The position numbers were made by a program, and so were the translations under genes. From Chloranthus sessilifolius (Eukaryota > Streptophyta > Magnoliopsida > Chloranthales > Chloranthaceae), in contig CM037598.1 in NCBI GenBank assembly GCA_021018995.1, positions 71,008,671 through 71,072,670 on the forward strand: a stretch of DNA of 64,000 nt, written 5' to 3'. Under the pieces are notes generated by a model. The model had not been told where the DNA came from. It did no database searches and saw only the letters and a list, made by a program, of their open reading frames with translations. The first letter of the stretch is position 1, and the number at the start of each line of letters is the position of its first letter. Below are positions 44,917 to 55,499 of the stretch, piece after piece.

Positions 44917-45927
44917 GTAGAGATTGCCTAAAATTCACAGGGAAAATGAGCTTAATTTGAACCAGCATTGGTGCAAACTAGCATTATTTGTACTAATTTT
45001 TAACATAAAAGTGCTTGTATTTTTTATTTTAAACAATTCCATCTTGACCGCCACCTAAGTCCACCCGTTATTATTTTTAACCCTCGCAATAAGCATGCAA
45101 AGCGCACCGAGGGAGTTGCAAATACTCCTCACTCTTAGGTTTAGTGAGCTACTACTCACTAGGATTAGTGAGCATATAGCTACATGATATCAACAAGCCC
45201 GAGATTGACTAGTATTTAATATCAACCAACTCACTAGTAGGTATCTCATTGTTTCATTCTCGCTTCGTTCCTGACTTTACCCACAAATGGAGTTTAGGCC
45301 TAATTTATAAGCATGGATTGCCTAAATTTGGGACATATCTCAATCCATGCTAGATCGCAAGCGGGTGCCGCTCATCATAAACTGTATGGACTGTTGTCTG
45401 CATCAGTCCAAGATTCGCTTGGAATCTCAAATCGACCTGTGTCCAATTCATAACCTCTACGTAGAGATAACCTACAGTGTTCACGATCTCCTCACATTCC
45501 GCACCAAATTACATTACATATTGGTGGCATACGACAAGAAATAAATAAATAACTCCAAATGCATAACTGATCACTCACTTGGGTTCATAGAACCGGCTTC
45601 CTAAGGTGTCAAAGCTTTCAGAGATCGAAGGTGATCCTTTGGTAATCTGCACAAGCGACGACCATATGTTGTCATTAATCCACAAATAAAGAATCAGGGG
45701 AACAATGGCCACAAAAAAAAAAAAATCGGGGCCTAAAAATCGATCTACTGCCCCTGGCCTCTCCCTTCACAATCCACGAGCAGAGCCGGCGTGACATACG
45801 CCGCCTTCAGTCATTCGATTAATTCCAATTATTTCAATTTCATAATTCATAATTCATTCATTCGATTTCATATTCATTTTCCAAACTCAGTTAAATCGTG
45901 ATTCAATTCTCATATTTTTTTCATATA

Positions 45928-45964
<37 letters not shown>

Positions 45965-46503
45965 TAAAATGTTACGGGAAATGCTTTTCGTTTTCAAATA
46001 ATTGCGAAAGCATTTTTGTTTCCTTTTTGATAAATTGCGGAGGTGTATTTAATTATTTTCAATAAATTGCGGAAGCGCATTATAGTCTTTTTCGTTTCTT
46101 TTCCCATTCTCTTTAACCTGATCAAGCAAAGTTGATTTTCTCAAACTTTTATCGTCAAATTGGTCCTACTTATACAGAATCCTAAGTAAGACTATTCAAA
46201 GGATATTTTCCAAAGAGTTCAAACTTTTAAAAGCCAATATATACAAAGAGTCCAAATACAAAGATACATCGAGATTTTTCAAAAGTATTGGACTAAAACA
46301 AAAAAATAAAAGAGAGGAAAAGATCCTATCAAAACCAAGTGTGAACAGGTCACACATGTGGCCTGTTCAATAAAAAAATGTTCACAAAATATTAAAAAAG
46401 GACGTATAGACCGATACCCGAGATGTATCGACTGATATGATTGTGTATTGGCCCATACCAATACCATCCTGAAACCTGTATCGTGGTCAAATATTTCAAT
46501 TAC
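44917..46503. other. Unassigned stretch with microsatellite and a near-palindrome
   Basis: No gene recognised. Contents: repeated TAGTGAGC strings near 45145-45175, an A-run near 45714-45723, a (TA)n run at 45932-45962, a 26-bp near-palindrome (46343-46368, GAACAGG...CCTGTTC) and a TATCG-rich piece at 46385-46500 that resembles the foldback element at 48139-48359. Confidence 0.5.
45932..45962. repeat. (TA)n microsatellite
   Basis: An uninterrupted TA run of about 15 units. Confidence 0.9.
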
Positions 46504-46692
46504 TCAGTCCCATTGACTTAATCTTCGATTTTCTAATACAAAGTGGTTGATTGCAAAGGGGTGTGGATATCTAAAGGGGGAAGATTTACTTTGATGGATA
46601 AAGAGAGGGAGTCTTTGTGGAGTACACGAATAAGCCAAAAATATGGGAGAGATAGTTATGGGCATTGTGGCATGTGGGTGCCCAAGGGTCAG
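46504..46692 (+). pseudogene. LINE relic, left part, interrupted by E6
   Basis: With frame changes the sequence gives KWLIAKGCGYL, KERESLWS and a KYGRDSYGHCGMWVPKG stretch, the pattern found after the reverse transcriptase in plant L1-type LINEs (W-R-I.K...SLW...KYG). The right-hand part of such a protein resumes after E6 at 53527. Too short for a firm assignment alone. Confidence 0.5.
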
Positions 46693-47623
46693 TGATGGGG
46701 ACATCCGATTCAAGCAGCCGCCCATAACGTATCGAAGGCGAAAGAAGAACGTCAAAGTGGTCCGAAAGAAGAACTGCCCAGAGTCGTGGAGCTAAAGAAG
46801 TGTTTTAGTCGATCGATTGGCCACAACCTTCGATCGATCGATTGAGGACAGTTCCTCAGTCGATCGATCGATTCTAAATTTTCGATCGATCGATTGTAGT
46901 CAGGGCTTGCGGGCAATTTAATTATTTCTCAGTCAATCGATCGATTCCAGAATCAATCGATCGACTGAACGCGCGAGATTTGATGGGAATTAGTTTATTT
47001 TGGCAAAACTTATCATTTTAAGTTTTTAGGAACATTTTATTTCGGGCTAGGGTTTGGTTAGCCGATTTAGGCTTGTAAAAACAGCTTTGGAATTAATTAT
47101 TGGTGAATAAAAATTGCTTTTGCAACTTTGAGAGTTTTAAACTTTCGTGAGGGTGTGATTTTCTAAAATCGAAGAGCGATTCTTCGTCCTGCGGTGTTTT
47201 GGTGTGAGGCCAACTTTTCCTCCTCTCTGTCTTCTTTTGATCTACGAGTTGCATAAGTAGCATAACCTTAGCCTATCTGTTTCACTATTTAATCCATGTT
47301 TAACCTATCCCTTCATAATGAAAATCCTTATTTGCCTATTTCCCACCATTAAAATCCTTATTTGCCTTTATTTTCGCACGGTATCGAAAGAATCCACTTG
47401 CGAGTTTGTTCGACGCCCTAAAACTGTCAGAGATCTAGCCGTTCGCTAAGAACTCTAGTCTTCTAAATTCGATAGGGAACGTACGCAAAAGTAGCACTAT
47501 TTTGGGCCGGAATTAAATCGTTCAATTGAATCTCGTGATATTTTCTTTGATAATTTGTTAAGGAATATTATCATTTTAATTGTTTAAATTAATTTTAATT
47601 TTAATCTCAGCCCTAGCATTGCA
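46693..47623 (+). repeat. E6 5' LTR
   Basis: Starts TGATGGGGACATC and ends near TAGCATTGCA. It holds the TCGATCGATCGA array (46806-46975) in its first third, a TAGGGTTTGG block near 47047 and a leader with GAAGAGCGATTCTTC. Matches 52557-53509. Confidence 0.87.
46806..46975 (+). repeat. TCGATCGATCGA array in E6 LTR1
   Basis: Six or seven copies of (T)CGATCGATCGA(T), some with one change. LTR2 has the same array at 52672-52848 with an extra insert near 52715-52740. E6 belongs to another clade than E3 and E4, which use the same palindrome; here it lies in the upstream part of the LTR, probably U3. Confidence 0.83.
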
Positions 47624-47658
47624 TGTGGTAGTTTCATTTTGTTTTGGGTTGCATAGTC

Positions 47659-48925
47659 ATGAATCTCATTAAGATAGAAACACTAATTAAGGATCGTGTG
47701 TTTAAGTTGACTGCGAGTCAAGCAGCCCTTCAAGTTCAGATGGCTAAACACCACGATCAATTGCAATAATAGTAGTGTGATCAACAAGCCCGACATGAGG
47801 ATTTAGAGACCAGAGTTGAAGAGATGAATGAGTTCATCACTGAAAATCACCATAGATTCCACACTAATGACCGTATGAGAGAAGGTCCTCACCGACGTGA
47901 AGTTCAAATAACAAATCAGGATGACAAAGTCTTGAAATCTGTTAAAATGGGCGCTCCTACTTTTGACTGGAAAAGACAACCTAAAGTCTATCTCGAGTGG
48001 CTCGCCGGCATGGAAAACTACTTCGAGTGGTATGCCATGTCTAAGGAGCATAAGGTCCGGTTTGCCAAGGTTAAGCTTATGGATCAAATTAGGCTTTATT
48101 GGATGGGATTAGAACATCATAGGCAGTCCCAGGCATGGGTCAAAATTTTGGGTATCGGATACGTATCGTCCGAGCTCAAAACCGATAAGTATCGGACGAT
48201 ACGTATCGGAATAGTAAAATACCGAACGATACATTGAATATATCATTCGGGCATTTACATACAAAATGGTGATACGGTACATTGAATGTACCGTTTCGTC
48301 CAAGTCTGATACCAATACATATCGTCCGGTACGTATCGGTATCGGACAATATTTTGATCCATGGTCCTAGGGTCTTCGTCCCATTTCCACTTGGGATGAA
48401 ATGAAGATCCAACTGAACGAGATATATGTTCCTCTTTCCTATGATGAACGTGTTCTTGATCAGTGGCAGTTGTTGCACCAAGGGAATTCACCGGTCACAG
48501 AGTACATCGATATATTTGAAGACATGATGTCCCAAGACAATGTGGATAAGCCAGAAAGAGTTACCCTATCCCAATTTCGAATGGGCCTTCGCCCGAAACT
48601 TCAGAGGGAACTCATTCAATACCCTGTTACCGATCTAGATGAATGTTTCTCTAGATTCGAGGAGTTAGATTGGTACCTCAAGACCCCTCAAACCAAACAT
48701 TTCGATATTAGTAGGTCCAATTTTAGGTCTAACTTTCCTGAGTCAAAACCCAATGTTAATACCCCGTCTGCTAGATCCAACTCGGTTGCTACACCAATAA
48801 CCCGAGTCGATAAGGGTAGAGGTCCAATGCTTGAAGGCCTCAAGAGTGGTGGTCAAAACAATGTTATAAGTGCCATGGCATCGAATATTTTGTGGCACAA
48901 TGTTCATCCTGAAACTTTTTTATAA
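47659..48925 (+). pseudogene. gag: E6 gag, interrupted by a foldback element
   Basis: ATG at 47659 gives MNLIKIETLIKDRVFKLT; TAA and TAG occur at about 47767-47772, and the same frame then continues through a coil and the gag domain (PTFDWKRQPKVYLEWLAGME, about 47955-48015). At 48139 a 221-bp element splits the frame. The second half (48401-48925) has the conserved STWDEMK and VTEYIDIFEDMM region. The zinc knuckle at 48862-48903 (C-X2-C-X4-Y-X4-C, in another frame) has Tyr in place of the metal-binding His. Confidence 0.85.
48139..48359. mobile_element. 221-bp foldback/MITE-like insertion in E6 gag
   Basis: Flanked by CATGG (48134-48138 and 48360-48364). The ends are inverted: GTCAAAATTTTG at the left, the reverse of CAATATTTTGATC at the right, followed by TATCGG/CCGATA-rich arms, some matching GATACGTATCG. 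Length plus duplication (226 nt) explains exactly the frame change between the two gag halves. No coding capacity; superfamily unknown. Confidence 0.8.
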
Positions 48926-49099
48926 TCGAGGACACCGAGAACGAGCACAATGAGGGAACATAAGAAGTTTATGAGTCTGAGTCATTCCCTAGTGATGAGG
49001 AAGATTTTGTTGGAGAATGAATAATGGCTTTTCTTAGGCAAATCTCTTATCCCGTTGAGGAGGATAATACCTCACAGGCTCTTGTAGTTAGATGTGCTT

Positions 49100-49580
49100 A
49101 AGCCCAGTCTAAGGAGAGTGATGATTGGCGGCGAGATAATATCTCCTATACCATAGCTAAGTGTAGTGAGAAAGTCTTTCGAGTCATAGTTGATAGTGAA
49201 AATTGTACCAACGTCATTTCTGAAAGTACAATTTCTCGCTTAGGGCTTGCACCCGTAGCTCACCCATGACCCTATAAAATTGCTTGAGTCAATTCATTAT
49301 CAATTTCAGTTTCATGAAGGTGTTAGGTTCTTATACAATTCGGCTCATATAAGGATATCTTGTGGTTCGATGTTGTGCCAATGGATGTAGAGCACATCAT
49401 CCTTGGGAAGTTGTGGTTGTACGATATGGACGTTACACTGTTCGGAAGATCGAACATGTGTTCTTTCACTCACAAAGGAAATAAAATAAAGATCAATCTT
49501 TTACCTCCTAGAACACCCACCGTGAAAACAACTAAGTCAAGTGACAAGAGCTTGATAGAGAGAGAGAGAGAAGACATCTA
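49100..49580 (+). pseudogene. E6 protease region
   Basis: Broken frames contain FRVIVDSENCTNVIS (about 49178-49225), the decayed aspartic protease site with Ser-Glu in place of the usual Ser-Gly, and later EHIILGKLWLYDMD (about 49390-49430), matching the ILG-PWL motif. Stops at 49266 and nearby. Confidence 0.75.
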
Positions 49581-49689
49581 AGGTCGTTCACATTGTTAGC
49601 CTTTAGAGATTGGACGAGGTGCTAAGACAGAGGACGTCGTCTATGTCCTTGTTACAGATGAAACACCCAAAGAGTCAGGCGTTGAGATT

Positions 49690-52560
49690 CCGAAAGAGGT
49701 TGAACCGATAATGAGTGAGTTTGGGGATGTCTTTCCCAAAGACCTTCCAAATGAGTTACCACCTCTATGGGACATCCAACACGCCATTGATTTGGTCCCT
49801 AGATCTACTTTACCTAACTTGATCCATTATCACATGAATCCAGCTGAACACTCAGAATTAAAAAGGTAAGTGGATGAACTTCTCCATAAGGGATTCATTA
49901 AGGAAAGTATAAGCCATGTGTCGTGTCAACGTCGCTCAGACACAAGAAAGATGGAACTTGGAGAATGTGTGTTGATAGTCGCGCTATTAATAAAATCACG
50001 GTCAAGTACATGTTTCCTATACCGAGAATGGACGACATGTTGGACATGATGGTCGGTGCCACTATATTTTCGAAGATCTACTTGAAGAGTGGATACCATC
50101 AAATTCGACTTCGTCCCGGGGACAAATGGAAAACTTCCTTCAAAAGCAAGGATGGTTTATACGAGTGGTTTGTCATGCCTTTCGGGCTTTCAAATGCACT
50201 GAGCAAATTTGTGTATCATGACACAAGTTTTTGAGGCTTTCATAGGCAAGTTCCTTGTGGTCTACTTGGATGACATCCTTATTCATAGCCATAAAAAGGA
50301 ATAACATTTAAGCCACTTAAGGCAAATTTGTATGACTATCAGAGGAGAAAAGCTATACGCAAACCTAAAGAAGTGCACTTTATGTCACAAAATAGTCTTC
50401 TTAGGGTTGTCATAACCTCTGAAAGAATGACTGTGGACCCAAAAAAGGTCAAACCTATAGTGGAATGGCCCAAACCTTGGATCATCCACGAAGTCCGAAG
50501 CTTCCATGGGTTAGCCAATTTTTACAGGTGGTTCATTCGTAACTTCAGTACGATAACATCCCCTATCACCGATTGCATAAAAAAAGGGGAGTTTAAATAG
50601 ACACCTACTGCGGTAAAAGCCTTTAAGGAGATTAAGTCCCAAATGACATAAGCTCCTGTCATGCGCCTTCCTGACTTTTCTAAGGTTTTTGAGGTATCAT
50701 GTGACGCGTCTGGCATAGGCATTGGGGGAGTGCTAAGCTAAGAGGGTCATCCAATAGCTTATTTCAGTGAGAAGCTATATGAGGCCAAGCAGAAATATTC
50801 TACCTACGACAAAGAATTCTATCCGGTAGTGCAATCTCTTAAATATTAGAAACACTATTTACTACCACATGAATTTGTCTTGTTCTCTGATCATGAAGCC
50901 CTTAGATTTTTGAGTTCCCAAAAGAAGCTAAACTCGTGACATGCGAAATGGGTTTAGCAACTTTAAGGGTTCACCTTTGTACTGAAACATAGGGTTGGAT
51001 TGAGAATCGGGCTACTAACGCGCTTAGCCGTAGAGTGGCAACGTTGCACTCGATGAATGTTGAGGTGATTGGATTCGATCGCCTTATAAATAATTATCCT
51101 ACGTGTCTAGATTTTGGAGAAGAGTACACCTCACTTCTGAGTGGTCAATCTGTGAGAGTAAATATACCCTACAAGCTGGGTATCTATTCCTAAAACACTG
51201 CTTGTGTATTCCCCTCACTTCTCTACGAGACTTTCTTGTTTGAAAATTACTCGTTGGAGGGGTTCCCGGCCACTTTGGTCGCAACAAGACCGTTGCATTG
51301 GTTGAAATTGATTTTATTGGCTCAATCTTACTCGAGAAGTCAAAATCATCAACTAGTGTCATGTTTGCCAACTGGCAAAATAAAAGAGGCAGAACACCGA
51401 GTTATACACACCTTTATCGGTACCACGCACTCTATGGCAAAACTTGTCTATGGACTTTGTGTTAGACCCCCCTAAGATCCTCTGAAAGCACGATTTGATA
51501 TTCGTCATTATAGACCATTTTTCAAAAATGGCCCATTTCATCGCGTGCTCGAAGACCTCAGATTCAAGTAGCATTGCTACACTTTTCTTTAATGAGGTTG
51601 TTCATCTGTACAATTTACATAAAACTATAATGTCTGATCAAGATATCAAGTTTGTTAGTTACTTTTGGAAGACATTATAGAACAAAATGGGAACTAGGCT
51701 TTAGTGTTCATCTGCATATCACCCCCAAACTGTTGGACAAATCGAGGATGTAAATCGGAGTCTAGGTAACTTGTTACGATGTCTTGTAGGTGCGCACATT
51801 AGGAGTAGGGATTCCATCCTACTTGTAGCGGAGTTTGCATACAATAATTCGGTTAATAGGACCACAGGTATGAGTCCATTTCAAATTGTGGATGGGCATA
51901 AACCTAGGACACCTATATACCTAATCCCGATGTCAGTTCATCAAAGGTCATTTGAGTTTGCATCTATATTTGCACATTGCATTCATGAATTGTATGCTAA
52001 GATTAAAAGAAGAATTAATATGAACAATGAAAAATATAAGATTTCTGCAGCTCATAGAAGATTCAAAGAATTTCAAGAGGTTGATTTGGTGATGGTTCAG
52101 AATAGACCTGAGCTATTCCCCCAAGGAATTGCAAAGAAGTTAGAAGCTCGTGGTGTTGGACCCTATAAGATTTTGAAATGTGTCGGTTCTAACGTTTACA
52201 TTTACTACTATATTTGGGGATTATCACGACTTTCAACGTGAAGGATCTCGTTCCGTTCCATGGCCACTCAGCCATCCCACCCAACCATTTTTAGCCTTCT
52301 AAATCCGATGCCACCATTATTTCCCTACCACACCATTACCTTCACCTGCACAACCATCTCATGAGATCATTGAAGATGTATTGGAGGATCAGATTGTGTC
52401 CACAAACTAAGGGAAACATCAAAAGTGGAAGAACAAAGCCGATTCAGATAATGCGTGGATAACAAAGGAAGTGTTTCAACAAATTGATCCGGATCTCCTC
52501 GACCGATATGACAACCATTATTCATCAGGGATGAATCCTTCTAACCCAGGGAGAATTGAT
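49690..52560 (+). pseudogene. pol: E6 pol: reverse transcriptase, RNase H, integrase, chromodomain
   Basis: The frame starts with an EFGDVFPKDLP motif (about 49717), then the reverse transcriptase with [26 protein letters not shown] (Asp of KIDL changed to Tyr) and VVYLDDILIHS after a frameshift near 50215. RNase H remains are TYDKEFYPVV and FSDHEALRFL. Integrase (about 51490-51860) has [18 protein letters not shown] and YHPQTVGQ, where the usual catalytic Glu context is GQIEDVN. The C-terminal chromodomain piece near 52440-52550 (SDNAWITKEVFQQ, DPDLLDRY) leads directly into the polypurine tract. Many stops. Confidence 0.85.
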
Positions 52561-53509
52561 GAGGGCATCTGATTCAAGCAGCCGCTTGTAATGTATCAAA
52601 GGTGAAAGAATAACGTCAAAGTGGTCCGAAAGAAGAACTACCCAGAATCGCGGAGCAGAAGAAGTGTTTTAGTCGATTGATCGGCCCCAGCCTTCAATCA
52701 ATCGATTGAGGATAGAGATCATATATTTTGTACGCATTTGTATTCCTCAGTCGATCGATCGATTTTGCATTTTCAATCTATAGATTGTAGTCAGGGCCTG
52801 CGAGTAATTAAATTACTTCTCAGTCGATCAATCGATCGACTGATCGCACGAGATTCGACAAGATTTAATTTATTTTGACAAAAGTTGTCATTTTAAGTAT
52901 TTTAAGTTTTTAGGAATGCATTATTTTGAATTAGGGTTTGGTTAGCCTATTTAAAGACTTATAAAAATAGCTTTGAAATTAATTATTGGTGAATGAAAAT
53001 TGCTTTCGCAACTTTGAGAGTTTTGAACTTTCATGAGGGTGTGACTCACTGAAACCGAAGAGCGATTCTTCTTCTCACGTGTGGTTTGGTGCGACACCAA
53101 CTTTTCCTTCTCTCTATCTTCTTATGATCTACGAGTTGCGTAAGTAGCATAACCATAGTCTATCTGTTTCACTATTTAATCCAAGTTTAGCCTATCCCTT
53201 CACCATTAAAATCCTTATTTTCCTATATTCCACCATTAAAATCCTTATTTGCCTTTATTTTCGCACGGTATCGAAAGAACCTGCTTGCGAGTTCGTTTGA
53301 CGCCCTAAATCTGTCGTAGATCTAGTTGTTTGCTAAGAACCCTAGTCTCATAGATCCGATAGGGAACATACGCGAAATTAACACTATTTTGGGCCGAAAT
53401 TAAATCGTTCAATTGAATTTTGTGTTATTTTCTTTGATAATTTGTTAAGAAATATTGTCATTTAAAATTTTAAATTAATTTTAATTTTAATCTCAACCCT
53501 AACATTGCA
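52557..53509 (+). repeat. E6 3' LTR
   Basis: Starts TGATGAGGGCATC right after the tract GGGAGAAT. It is clearly more diverged from LTR1 than the E2 pair, so E6 is older. The likely end is ACATTGCA at 53509; weak similarity to the sequence after LTR1 continues to about 53526. Confidence 0.85.
52672..52848 (+). repeat. TCGATCGATCGA array in E6 LTR2
   Basis: The same array as in LTR1, with more decayed copies (for example TCAATCAATCGA) and a short extra insert. Confidence 0.78.
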
Positions 53510-53526
53510 TGAGTTAGTCTCTGCAT

Positions 53527-54170
53527 CAGTTAGGATAGGCACGGGATGGTGAGAAGGTGTAGATAAAACTAGAAATAAATTTGAGGAAGGTGTTTGGTTT
53601 AACGTGGGTTTGGGGTTAAGAATTAAATTTTAGAAGGATAAATGGTGTGGGGAAGACACTTGTAAAAAGAGAAATGCTTTGATCTTCGATTGGCAGTTGA
53701 CAAGGAGGCTTTGGTGGCAAAAGTTTGGGAAAGAAACGAAAACTATGCAATTTGGAAGAATTTGTCTGAAGAGGAGATGGAGGAATTCATGAAGTTGATG
53801 GAGGAGTTAGAATTCGTGGAGAATAATAAAATTAATTTGGATAGTCAAGCTCGGACCAAGGAGAAAAAAGGAAGATTTATGGTCAGGCCTTTCTAAAAAT
53901 TCTTTTATGGGAAACCACTTATGGTTATGGCCCAACCATGGATGTTCATGTGGGAAAGAATGCATCTCTTAATATTTTGCGTAGGAGGTGATGGGGGGAG
54001 GTATTAACATGTGTGTAGTTAAGGAAGAGAGGGAAGGGTGTTCCAATTGAGTGTAGGTCTTGTGGGGATGGGGATAAGACAGTGGAGTATCTACTTTTGA
54101 TATGTAGGTTTTGGCTGGTGTGATGGGAGAAGTTTTTGAAGTGGTTTGGAGTCAAAGGATGCTCAGCTAA
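53527..54170 (+). pseudogene. LINE relic, right part
   Basis: Across frame changes the sequence shows the plant L1 C-terminal pattern: KDKWCGEDTC-like, AVDKEALVAKVWE, a W...L/EEEMEEFMKL segment, GRFMV, then a PWMFMW piece and a decayed CX2C...H region near 54055-54100 that corresponds to the zinc-binding zf-RVT domain. No promoter or poly-A tail seen. It continues the relic at 46504-46692, interrupted by E6. Confidence 0.65.
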
Positions 54171-55450
54171 CGCTATATGGCTGCTGGGGGTTCACGCTCA
54201 GACATTACTTGTTGGCTAAACCGATGAATTGGGCCCGACATTCGTTTGACGTGCCACCGCTTCTGATAGTGAACCTGGGCACTCATTTCTTTTAGAACCT
54301 CTCCCACCAAGCAACGGAACCTAACTATCTTAATACGAAGATAACTATTAGATATAGATTCTCCCTAGGAACTATTGGCTGGCCCAATGGATGGCATTTC
54401 TGCAATTGGATAAAAACCACTTATTTTTCCCTTTACCCTTATGGCTAGGTCAAGGTATGGGTAAAAGCAGACCACAGAGCGGTATAGTAAGTTCCTTCTT
54501 CGTCTTTTGCTTGTCATTGGATTGGAAGCCGCAGGAGTAACAAAAAGAAGGAAAATTGTTCTCAAGAAACCAAAGTCTAAATCTAAGAGATCACCAAATA
54601 AGACAGTGATCGATGACCCAATGGAAAAGGAACCTGAGGGTGAAGAAGAACAACCACAAGAAAGAAAGTAGGTATTCTTCACCTAAGAATCTTTTTTGAG
54701 TCAACCAACTCAAACACACAGACATAGCTACCTCAAGCTTTTGATTCTACTCCTATCTGAGTATAGAAATGCTTATGTCAGAGAATCGCTTGCTCTTCCC
54801 GGATCTTTAATCATTCCTTCCTGCCTTGGTAGTTGAATAAGGCCTCTTTCACACTCTCCGAAATGGAAAGCGAAATCAAAATTATGAAACTTTTCGTGCT
54901 AGAAACATTTTCTATTTTTATTTTATATCCGCTACATGGAATAGAGTTGACCGAACAAGGGCTCCCACTTGGAGATTCAGTCGAACTATACCTTGTGTGG
55001 TTTGAGTGGTCTCGTCATATGCTTGTGGAATCACAGAAAGAATGTGGTCTTCAACTCGACAACAACTCCTATCCTCAATCTGCTTGGTCGATCTATTGGC
55101 TACAATCCCCTATCCTATGGAAGGTGCCTCCCATAACTTTGCTCTATATAAAGATGTATCAAAGGTGTAATCCAGAGGTGTAGCCCGCCTGTGACCTCTA
55201 GGAGGGTGGTCCAAGTGCGATGTGTGAGAAAGGTTCTATAAAGTCTTTTCTTTCCTTGTCTTTTCCTCCTCTCGCTTCACAATTCCTTCTTTTTCTATCT
55301 TGGTTGAGGGCGAGCTTTGTTTGCAAAAAGATGACTTTCCCGCTTTCCTTTCTTTGTGAGGGAGGTTTGTGCAAATGAATCTCTAGTAAGAAGAAAGCTA
55401 GTAAAGGCACTGGCATAGTGACTGGACGTGAGAGTTGTGCGGTTGTTGAA
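54171..55450. other. Unassigned stretch, possibly organelle-derived
   Basis: Sequence of different texture: little A/T bias, no transposon motifs, TTTCTTTCC and GAAAGAAAG strings and a GTAGCCCGCCTGTGACC string, as often seen in plant mitochondrial intergenic DNA. A 54525-54670 frame encodes a basic-acidic tail (KRRKIVLKKPKSKSKRSP then EEEQPQERK). No known mitochondrial gene recognised, so nuclear mitochondrial DNA is only a suggestion. Confidence 0.3.
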
Positions 55451-55499
55451 TGGCCAGAGGATCATTTGAAAGGAATGTGGGGTTTATTTGTAGTGGATT

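Larger units (their letters stand above)
46693..53509 (+). mobile_element. E6: complete but decayed Reina-type chromovirus
   Basis: Two LTRs of about 0.93 and 0.95 kb flank gag, protease, reverse transcriptase, RNase H, integrase and a C-terminal chromodomain that runs into the polypurine tract, a Reina hallmark. Many stops and shifts. The flanks are two parts of one LINE-like frame. TCAG stands left of LTR1 and again shortly after LTR2 (near 53527-53530); the exact end is uncertain, so a 4-bp duplication is only suggested. Confidence 0.87.
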
